Assembly (NCBI GenBank): GCA_031265005.1
Contig: JAISDD010000121.1
Location: 1 to 6,732, forward strand
Direction: 5' to 3'
Origin: Syntrophomonadaceae bacterium
GTDB taxonomy: Bacteria > Bacillota > Syntrophomonadia > Syntrophomonadales > Syntrophomonadaceae
DNA: 6,732 nt
Shown: positions 1 through 4,943 of the stretch, in pieces
How the letters are laid out: every line of letters starts with the position of its first letter
Position numbering within the stretch: position 1 is the stretch's first letter
Notes under the pieces: model-generated
Told to the model about the DNA's origin: nothing
Databases searched by the model: none
What the model saw: the letters and a program-made list of their open reading frames with translations, nothing else
Translations under genes and position numbers: made by a program

Positions 1-34
1 TAGGAAATAAATCTAACCATGACGGGGGGACAAA

Positions 35-274
35 GTGGGATTAGTATATATCTTAAACATAGCTTTGGAAGTTTATAAATGGTTAATTTTCGTACGTATC
101 TTTATTTCGTGGGTTCGCACGGATCCGCGCCAGCCGATAGTAAAATTTTTATATGATGTTACCGAACCGGTATTAGCTCCTGCCCGCAAATTAATTCCTA
201 GTATTGGGGGGATAGATTTTTCTCCTATTTTGGTTTTTGCTTTAATATCAATTTTGCAGAGGACTATATCGTAA
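35..274 (+). CDS. ylmG: YggT/YlmG family small membrane protein
   Basis: A 79-residue integral membrane protein of the YggT family (YlmG in Bacillus). The sequence shows two hydrophobic helices, about residues 3-26 and 58-76. Between them lies the family's conserved loop, with RTDP near residues 29-32, then TEPVLAP and a following R/K-IP, then GGIDFSP. Length and motifs are normal for a single-repeat YggT protein. The start is GTG 35, preceded by a G-rich Shine-Dalgarno (GGGGGA, 25-30). The ATG at 19 is out of frame and closes after a few codons. Family members are linked by gene neighbourhood to cell division (next to sepF and divIVA), and plant and cyanobacterial relatives to membrane or nucleoid organisation; the biochemical role is not established. 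It is followed after 43 nt by the U32 gene in the same direction, so co-transcription is likely. The upstream 34 nt belong to the end of a preceding gene or a short spacer and cannot be assigned. Confidence 0.92.
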   Translation: MGLVYILNIALEVYKWLIFVRIFISWVRTDPRQPIVKFLYDVTEPVLAPARKLIPSIGGIDFSPILVFALISILQRTIS

Positions 275-317
275 AAAAGCCTTTGTTATCAGTTTAATAT
301 ACACGAGGAGAATAAAA

Positions 318-2270
318 ATGGTTAGCCCGTCTCAGGAAATCGAACTGTTAGCTCCAGCTGGATATTGGAAAACCTTGGAGAGCGTGGCGGAAGCTGGCGC
401 TGATGCGGTATATTTAGGCGGTAAAGAGTTTAATATGCGTCAACTAAGGGCTGATTTCAATTTTTCAAGGGAAGAACTAAAAGCAGCCGCGGATTATTTG
501 CACCAGCGCCGCAAAAAAATATATGTAACGGTTAATAATCTTCATTTACAGGATGAATTTCTTGTGTTGGAAGATTATTTGTTTTTTTTAGACGAAATAA
601 AGGCCGATGCTTTGATTGTACAAGATTTAGGCGTGGCGTATCTTTGCGGAAAATTAGGAATAAAAACTCCCCTTCATGCCAGTGTGCAAATGAATGTTTC
701 CAATCGGTATGCGGTAGCTCAATTGGAGGACGCCGGCTTTAAACGGGTAATTTTATCAAAAAACCTTTCGGTGGACGAGATCTCCTCAATACATACACAC
801 AGCAATCTGGACATCGAATTTTTCGCGCATGGAGATTTGTGTATCAGCCATACCGGGCAATGTTTTATGAGCAGCTTTATAAGCGGAAATAGCGGTAATC
901 GCGGTTTATGCGCCAAACCATGCCGCTGGCCTTATATATTACAGGACAGTGCTGGGAATGTAAAAAGTGACGGATATCTACTGGCTTGTAAAGATTTGTG
1001 CGTGCTTGATTATGTAAAAGAGTTAGCCGAAGCTGGGGTCAGGTCTTTTAAAATCGAAGGACGTATGCGGGATGAAGCTTATTTGCAACATTTAGTGAGC
1101 CATTATCGCCTGGCCCTGGACGAATTGGCGGAGGAGCGGACGCCGCCGCTTCTTTTTACGGAAAGATACGCAGATGTTAACCGAAAGCGGCTGCGAGATT
1201 TTACCATGGTTAATTTGTTCAAAAATCCGGGGCATGATATGGTTGATATCAGCGGGGAGCGTGAACATATAAAATTCGACGTTATAATTCCTCAGCCTGT
1301 TTTTGAGATTGAAAGTAACAGCGGGGATGCTGTAAAAATAAAACAAGATGTTAATGTAAGCGTAAAAGTGGCTACTTTGTCTCAATTGGAGAAAACCGGC
1401 GCTCTGGAAGTAAATGAAATCATCGTTTCATCAGAAAAAATTCACCAGCTCGAATATATTACAGATCGGGAACTGTTCGCTTTTTTAAGCAATGATAGAA
1501 ATCCGCAAAGGAAATATTTATGGGAAAGCCCTGCGGTTTTTACAGAAAAAGCACAAGGACAGGTGAGAAAGCGGCTGGAAAAAATATCGTCCTATATTGA
1601 CGGGGTGGTGGCTAATGATTTGGGGGCGGTGAGATTAGCGGCGCAATTAGGGCTTCCGGTCCGGGGCGGAATAGGTTTGAATGTTGCCAACAGCGCAGCG
1701 GCGGAATTTTTATTTGCTATGGGAGTGGAAAGAATACTGGCTTCTTTAGAAATGTGCTTTGAACATATTAAAGAATTTATTGTTAATGCCGATGATAATA
1801 TTGAAATGCTGGTTCAAGGGTCTTTATGCGGTATGATAACCGATACTTGCATTATTTCTATGGATGCTGGCTGTGATGAACTGAAATGCTCTAAAATGAA
1901 CCAGCGGGTTTATGGGAAAAATTCGGGATTGTCTGAATTTTATTGCCGGCGGGGGGAGCATTATTTGAAAAACAGTCCCGAAGGGTTGCCGTATGTTTTG
2001 CGCAGTGATACCGAGTGCCGCAATTACATATATTATCCGTTTGAATTATGTTTGATTAACAAACTGCCGGAATTATTATCAGCTGGCCTAAAGTATATTA
2101 GAATTGATGCGCAGTTTTACAATGACGACTTAACTTGCAAAATTATCAGTCTTTATGGAAAGGCGGTTTCTCAGTTAAAACAAAGCGGTTATTTTGACTT
2201 AAAAGACGTTGTCCGAGATTTGCAGGAAACGTTTCCGAGAGGGTTGACTGCTGGTTATGGCTGTTGTTAA
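318..2270 (+). CDS. Peptidase U32 family protein with two tandem U32 domains (probable RNA-modification or hydroxylation-type Fe-S protein)
   Basis: A 650-residue cytoplasmic protein. The N-terminal U32 domain (about 6-270) starts ELLAPAG and carries the U32 signature E-F-F-x2-G-D-L-C-x4-G-x-C (about 167-182). This is followed by GNRGLCAKPCRWPY (193-206) and KDLC...FKIEGRMR (225-251). Cys175, 182, 198 and one of 224/228 are candidate [4Fe-4S] ligands, as in UbiU/UbiV. The C-terminal half (about 345-622) aligns to the same fold: ANDLGAVRLAAQLGLP (432-447) matches VQDLGVAYLCGKLGI (101-115), and EMLVQGSLC-x6-C (496-511) repeats the signature with G replaced by D. Known U32 members hydroxylate tRNA (TrhP), 23S rRNA (RlhA) or ubiquinone precursors (UbiU/V); 'collagenase/peptidase' is an old label. 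Length is like RlhA (about 650 aa), but I cannot assign the substrate. The start is ATG 318 with SD GAGGAG (305-310). It lies 22 nt ahead of divIVA. Confidence 0.9.
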   Translation: MVSPSQEIELLAPAGYWKTLESVAEAGADAVYLGGKEFNMRQLRADFNFSREELKAAADYLHQRRKKIYVTVNNLHLQDEFLVLEDYLFFLDEIKADALIVQDLGVAYLCGKLGIKTPLHASVQMNVSNRYAVAQLEDAGFKRVILSKNLSVDEISSIHTHSNLDIEFFAHGDLCISHTGQCFMSSFISGNSGNRGLCAKPCRWPYILQDSAGNVKSDGYLLACKDLCVLDYVKELAEAGVRSFKIEGRMRDEAYLQHLVSHYRLALDELAEERTPPLLFTERYADVNRKRLRDFTMVNLFKNPGHDMVDISGEREHIKFDVIIPQPVFEIESNSGDAVKIKQDVNVSVKVATLSQLEKTGALEVNEIIVSSEKIHQLEYITDRELFAFLSNDRNPQRKYLWESPAVFTEKAQGQVRKRLEKISSYIDGVVANDLGAVRLAAQLGLPVRGGIGLNVANSAAAEFLFAMGVERILASLEMCFEHIKEFIVNADDNIEMLVQGSLCGMITDTCIISMDAGCDELKCSKMNQRVYGKNSGLSEFYCRRGEHYLKNSPEGLPYVLRSDTECRNYIYYPFELCLINKLPELLSAGLKYIRIDAQFYNDDLTCKIISLYGKAVSQLKQSGYFDLKDVVRDLQETFPRGLTAGYGCC

Positions 2271-2292
2271 ATGAAGGGAGGTCAGGCGTTAA

Positions 2293-2790
2293 TTGATCAC
2301 GTCAAATGAAATTAGAAGCAAAAGATTTAATAAAAGTTTCCGAGGTTTCAATCAAGAAGAAGCCAAGCAATTTTTGGTTACCATCGCCGACGATTATGAA
2401 CAGATGTACAGTGACAACGCGAACTTGCGGGACCGCATAAAATTGTTGGAAGAAGACCTGAAAAAATATCACCGTATCGAAGATACTATGAATAATTGTC
2501 TGATATTGGCTCAGCAGACGGCGGAAACGGTGAAAGAACAAGCTAACAACGAAGCGGCTTTGCTGATGAAGGAGTATAAGCATAAAATCTCTGAAATGCT
2601 GATGATCTATCAGGAAATTATCAAGCGCTTAAATCTGTTCAATAGTGAATTGAAATCTAATATAACCGGACATTTGGAGATGATCGAAAAGAACAGTAGA
2701 AAAATTAACGAAATGTCTGATTTTTTTTACAATTCAGATATGAAAAATGTTTTAGAAAATTTGGAAAAACTGGAATTGACGGAGCAGTAA
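2293..2790 (+). CDS. divIVA: DivIVA-domain protein
   Basis: A 165-residue protein, nearly the same length as Bacillus DivIVA (164 aa). The N-terminal membrane-binding domain is clear: ITSNEIRSKRFNKSFRGFNQ (2-20), with Phe16-Arg17 at the positions of the Phe-Arg pair that inserts into curved membrane in B. subtilis. From about residue 30 to 135 the sequence is heptad-like coiled coil, including the typical Y-x2-IE-x2-MNNCLILAQQTAE segment. The protein is expected to assemble at septa and poles and to recruit partners. The start is TTG 2293, with a strong SD (AGGGAGGT, 2275-2282) 10 nt upstream; the ATG at 2306 is out of frame. It follows the U32 gene by 22 nt, so it is probably in the same operon as ylmG. 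The stop TAA overlaps an ATG (TAATG) that opens a 25-codon frame. Confidence 0.93.
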   Translation: MITSNEIRSKRFNKSFRGFNQEEAKQFLVTIADDYEQMYSDNANLRDRIKLLEEDLKKYHRIEDTMNNCLILAQQTAETVKEQANNEAALLMKEYKHKISEMLMIYQEIIKRLNLFNSELKSNITGHLEMIEKNSRKINEMSDFFYNSDMKNVLENLEKLELTEQ

Positions 2791-2867
2791 TGGCCAGTGT
2801 TGAAGGCTATGAAAAAGAACGGCTATATTATATAAGGCCAATGATTACTAATATTATTCATAAATAA
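2790..2867 (+). CDS. Possible 25-aa ORF coupled to the divIVA stop codon
   Basis: The last base of the divIVA stop codon is the first base of an ATG (TAATG), an arrangement typical of translational coupling. The frame reads MASVEGYEKERLYYIRPM and a few more residues before TAA 2865-2867. It has no recognisable motif and no separate good ribosome binding site. It could be a small coupled peptide, the decayed 5' end of a gene that once followed divIVA, or chance. I do not recognise it. Confidence 0.18.
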   Translation: MASVEGYEKERLYYIRPMITNIIHK

Positions 2868-3010
2868 TGTTTATATAAATGGGTAAAGAATTTCTAAACC
2901 ATATTCCTTCACATTTTCCCCGGACAGCCAAATTTTCCAGTCCCCAAACGAAAAAACAACGTTTCTTTAAATATAAGAACTTCTTACATTATTCTCTATT
3001 CTCGTGACCT
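2868..3010. other. Convergent intergenic region, no supported gene
   Basis: An AT-rich spacer between the end of the divIVA operon and the 3' end of the opposing transporter gene. A 42-codon frame exists (ATG 2879 to TGA 3005-3007) but has no ribosome binding site and no motif. I looked for a bidirectional rho-independent terminator and found only weak dyads, such as TAAGAA-C-TTCTTA at 2974-2986 with no usable loop and GGAC...GTCC at 2921-2942. None has a proper stem plus U-tract. Confidence 0.5.
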
Positions 3011-3907
3011 TTAGGGGGTATTGCGGATTAGTATCACTTGTTTATCGGTTCGGGCATAGATGGAGATGATCATGGAGGTTACAATAAGTGTCGCGCCGAT
3101 TAAAGCTTGCGGAGTAAAAGTCTCGCCGGCCCAAAAATAAGCCGCCGCAGCCGCGAATATCGGTTCAGCGGTCAAAATCAGGGCAAATCTGCTAGAAGTG
3201 CTATAGGGCTGCATGAACATTTGGGCTAAAAAAGTCAAAGAAGTAGCCAGTAAAGAGGTAACTAAAATAGATGTTATAGCCAAAGGGCTGAAATAGTGAG
3301 GCCATTTTTCTAAAAAAATTCCGATTATGGAACAGGACAACCCGACGAATAATAATTGTACGCCGGTAATGGTGACAGGATTATGCCCGGGAGAGTATAT
3401 GCCGACAAAGAACAGCTGAAAGGCAAAGCCGAAAGAACAGAGGAGCATGAGCAGATCGCCGAGATTTAAAGAAATATTTTGATGCTGGAATACGATAAGG
3501 AATATGCCCAAACCAGCGGCTATCACACAAAGAATAAGTTTCCATGAAGGCATAGGGCCACCGGAAAAACAATGAATGATAGGAACCAGAACCACGCTTA
3601 AACTGGTGATAAAACCAGCGTTGGACGAAGTGGTGTATTGAAGGCCTATGGTTTGAGTCCCATATCCAAACAGTAAAAAAAATCCGAGGAGACAGCCGTG
3701 AATTATGGTGGAAGAATCGGTATCTTTAAAGGCCTTATGCGCCAGTATGTAAATGGTAAAAAAAGCCAGCAAAAAACGCAGACCCAGAAAAGTAAACGGG
3801 CTGATGTCGTTAAGGGCGTTTTTGACCACGACGAAAGAAGTTCCCCAGATAAAAGCTACTATAAGCATACTCATTTCGGCTTTAGTTTGTTTGGTTATAT
3901 GGTTCAT
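3011..3907 (-). CDS. EamA/DMT superfamily transporter (RhaT/YdcZ-like drug/metabolite exporter)
   Basis: A 298-residue polytopic membrane protein of the EamA (DUF6) family. About ten hydrophobic helices are visible, roughly 12-30, 36-56, 68-88, 95-113, 122-140, 148-171, 178-198, 210-231, 241-260 and 266-285. They form the usual two five-helix repeats. Family hallmarks are the IWGTSFVVVK segment in helix 1 (20-29), GLRFLLAF (42-49), GLQYTTSSNAGFITSL at the helix 3/4 junction (88-103), and the second-repeat equivalent STSSRFALILTAEPIFA (236-252) followed by GE. Members export amino acids, nucleosides or other metabolites in the inner membrane; the substrate cannot be read from sequence. The start codon is at 3905-3907 with SD GAGGTC just upstream (plus-strand 3911-3916). 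It is the only minus-strand gene in the window and is divergent from nth with a spacer of about 100 nt, so it probably has its own promoter. It interrupts the divIVA-ileS order. Confidence 0.9.
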   Translation of the reverse strand: MNHITKQTKAEMSMLIVAFIWGTSFVVVKNALNDISPFTFLGLRFLLAFFTIYILAHKAFKDTDSSTIIHGCLLGFFLLFGYGTQTIGLQYTTSSNAGFITSLSVVLVPIIHCFSGGPMPSWKLILCVIAAGLGIFLIVFQHQNISLNLGDLLMLLCSFGFAFQLFFVGIYSPGHNPVTITGVQLLFVGLSCSIIGIFLEKWPHYFSPLAITSILVTSLLATSLTFLAQMFMQPYSTSSRFALILTAEPIFAAAAAYFWAGETFTPQALIGATLIVTSMIISIYARTDKQVILIRNTP

Positions 3908-3908
3908 T

Positions 3909-3965
3909 TTGACCTCATTAAAGGCAAATTATTATTTATATTCCCCTTTGTTTTGTGATAATATC
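3909..3965. promoter_or_regulatory. Candidate overlapping divergent promoters for the EamA gene and nth
   Basis: Toward nth (+) there are two candidates. One is an extended -10, TG-T-GATAAT (3954-3962), with a poor -35. The other is TTGACC (3909-3914) with an 18-nt spacer to TATTTA (3933-3938). Toward the transporter (-) the strand reads TATTAT at plus positions 3958-3963, which overlaps the first -10 and is a plausible -10 with no good -35. Because the elements overlap, transcription in the two directions could be mutually exclusive. These are by-eye matches in AT-rich DNA and have not been tested. Confidence 0.3.
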
Positions 3966-3990
3966 CAGAAAGAAAGCATTTAAACTAAGT

Positions 3991-3997
3991 AAAGGAG
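3991..3997 (+). promoter_or_regulatory. Ribosome binding site that favours nth start TTG 4009
   Basis: AAAGGAG lies 11 nt before the TTG at 4009 and is the only good Shine-Dalgarno in the region. The upstream in-frame GTG (3955) is preceded by CTTTGTTTT, with no purine-rich site, and itself overlaps a possible -10 box. Confidence 0.6.
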
Positions 3998-4008
3998 CAG
4001 CTTGTATT

Positions 4009-4647
4009 TTGGAAGCATCATCTGTAAAGGAAATATTTAAAAGGCTGCGGGCGTCATATCCTCACGCTGAAACTATGCTGTCTTTTAATACGGTTTTTGA
4101 ATTATTGACGGCGGTTGTTCTTTCGGCTCAGAGTACGGATGAACAGGTTAACCGCGTGACAAAAGAAATGTTTAAAATTATTAATACTCCTGAAGCTATA
4201 GCGGATTGCAGAGCGGAAGATTTGGAAAAGCTTATCAGCGGAGTGGGGTTGTATAAAAATAAAGCTAAAAATTTGATAGCTATGGCTAAGATTATTCGAG
4301 ATGAGTATAATAACGAAGTGCCGGATAGTTATGAAGAATTAATTAAGATGCCGGGCGTAGGCAGCAAAACAGCGAATGTGGTTTTATCAGTAGGGTTCGG
4401 CTTGCCGGGGTTAGGGGTGGATACCCATGTACATAGGGTAAGCAACCGTTTAGGTTTAGTGATGAATAAAAATGCCCGGCAAACAGAAGCTGCTTTAAAA
4501 AATATGCTGCCTCCCGAACAATGGGGAGAGTCTCATCATGTTTTGATTTATCACGGACGGCAAATATGTAAAGCGCGCAAAGCGAACTGCGAGGAATGTG
4601 TTTTAGAAGATTTATGTGAGCGTAATTTAGACGCGGTGAAATATTGA
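4009..4647 (+). CDS. nth: Endonuclease III, DNA glycosylase/AP lyase
   Basis: A bifunctional base-excision repair enzyme that removes oxidised pyrimidines and cleaves the resulting AP site. From TTG 4009 the protein has 212 residues (E. coli Nth has 211). Every catalytic residue falls on the E. coli number: Lys120 in the helix-hairpin-helix MPGVGSKTA (114-122), Asp138 in GVDTHVHRVSNRLGL (136-150), and the [4Fe-4S] ligands Cys187-x6-Cys194-x2-Cys197-x5-Cys203. The N-terminal LLTAVVLSAQSTDEQVNRVT (32-51) is also typical. The longer frame from GTG 3955 would add 18 residues not expected in the family and has no ribosome binding site, so I prefer 4009. Its stop TGA overlaps a TTG that opens a possible small downstream gene. 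It is co-directional with ileS about 300 nt downstream. No frameshift or missing key residue is seen. Confidence 0.94.
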   Translation: MEASSVKEIFKRLRASYPHAETMLSFNTVFELLTAVVLSAQSTDEQVNRVTKEMFKIINTPEAIADCRAEDLEKLISGVGLYKNKAKNLIAMAKIIRDEYNNEVPDSYEELIKMPGVGSKTANVVLSVGFGLPGLGVDTHVHRVSNRLGLVMNKNARQTEAALKNMLPPEQWGESHHVLIYHGRQICKARKANCEECVLEDLCERNLDAVKY

Positions 4648-4787
4648 TAAGGGACCGCGCTTTTAATACTGGCCGGGCGGATGCTTGTAATAAGGAATTT
4701 TATAGAGTAAAATATGAAAAACACGTCAAAAATGGATATGATGTTGCGCTGATGTTTGTCTTTATAGAACAGTTTATGATAAGATGA
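4644..4787 (+). CDS. Possible small protein of 47 aa overlapping the nth stop
   Basis: A frame starting at TTG 4644 overlaps the nth stop in a TTGA arrangement and runs 47 codons to TGA 4785-4787. A GGTGA Shine-Dalgarno-like site (4635-4639) sits 4 nt upstream, inside the nth C-terminus. The predicted peptide is fairly basic. Its middle part, near residues 17-32 (NKEFYRVKYEKHVKNG), looks like a real charged helix, and a hydrophobic stretch follows (VALMFVFIEQFM, about 34-45). I do not recognise the family. It fills most of the space between nth and ileS that would otherwise be noncoding, and its codons look protein-like rather than random. Alternatives are chance in AT-rich DNA, or a relic of a larger gene. 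Confidence 0.35.
   Translation: MIRDRAFNTGRADACNKEFYRVKYEKHVKNGYDVALMFVFIEQFMIR
4756..4785 (+). promoter_or_regulatory. Candidate sigma-A-type promoter for ileS
   Basis: TTGTCT (4756-4761) is followed after 18 nt by TAAGAT (4780-4785), and an overlapping TATGAT lies at 4775-4780. Transcription would begin near 4792, giving a 5' leader of about 150 nt before the ileS ATG. The -10 lies within the left arm of an inverted repeat. The match is moderate, and ileS could instead be read through from nth. Confidence 0.3.
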
Positions 4788-4816
4788 ATTAATTTGTTTG
4801 AGTTATTTTATCATAA
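4774..4816 (+). repeat. Inverted repeat overlapping the candidate ileS promoter
   Basis: TTATGATAA (4774-4782) and TTATCATAA (4808-4816) are perfect 9-bp reverse complements. The pairing extends inward to 14 pairs (4774-4787 with 4803-4816) if two G-T pairs are allowed, leaving a 15-nt loop. It could be a regulator-binding dyad over the -10, a weak hairpin ending the upstream transcript, or a chance feature of AT-rich DNA. No clean U-tract follows. Confidence 0.4.
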
Positions 4817-4943
4817 TTAAATTACCAGGAAAAATAGTTGCTGATTGTTGTATTGCCGCCGTAAAAGTGAAGCCTTTCGTTTCTGGAGATGAAAGGCTTA
4901 TTTACGTGAAATATTATAAAAATACTGTTATTGGGGTGAAAAA
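4788..4943 (+). promoter_or_regulatory. ileS leader region
   Basis: The roughly 155 nt before ileS contain the right arm of one inverted repeat, a stem-loop at 4861-4905, and the ileS Shine-Dalgarno GGGGTGA (4933-4939), placed 4 nt from the ATG. A frame opened by TTG 4798 has ATC-ATA-ATT, three consecutive isoleucine codons, at 4810-4818. That frame has no good ribosome binding site and runs on into ileS. No terminator with a U-tract and no T-box consensus is present. Confidence 0.45.
4861..4905 (+). promoter_or_regulatory. Stem-loop in the ileS 5' leader
   Basis: AAGCCTTTC (4870-4878) pairs perfectly with GAAAGGCTT (4891-4899) around a 12-nt loop. An outer 5-bp helix, GTAAA (4861-4865) with TTTAC (4901-4905), is separated by an asymmetric internal bulge. 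It lies 38 nt before the ileS start and is not followed by a U-tract, so it does not look like an intrinsic terminator by itself. It may be an RNA control or stability element for ileS. I could not match it to a known riboswitch, and the T-box consensus (AGGGTGG-N-ACCGCG) is absent from the leader. Confidence 0.5.

Noticed and set aside
719..1385. Minus-strand frames inside the U32 gene
   Set aside because: They lie opposite a well-supported coding region and have no motif or ribosome binding site; they are shadows.
2302..2583. Minus-strand 93-codon frame inside divIVA
   Set aside because: It is antisense to the clear DivIVA domain and has no supporting signal.
2974..2986. TAAGAA-C-TTCTTA palindrome as a terminator
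   Set aside because: The single-base loop and AT-only-like stem, with no U-tract on either strand, make a functional terminator unlikely.
2879..3007. 42-codon plus-strand frame after divIVA
   Set aside because: There is no Shine-Dalgarno before the ATG and no motif; it is most likely chance in a spacer.
3698..3983. Plus-strand frames over the 5' end of the transporter gene
   Set aside because: They are antisense to helices of a clear EamA protein and have no family resemblance.
4650..4661. AGGGACCGCG-like string resembling a T-box core just after nth
   Set aside because: It lacks the UGGN part that pairs with the tRNA acceptor end, is about 285 nt from ileS, has no terminator after it, and lies within a better coding frame.
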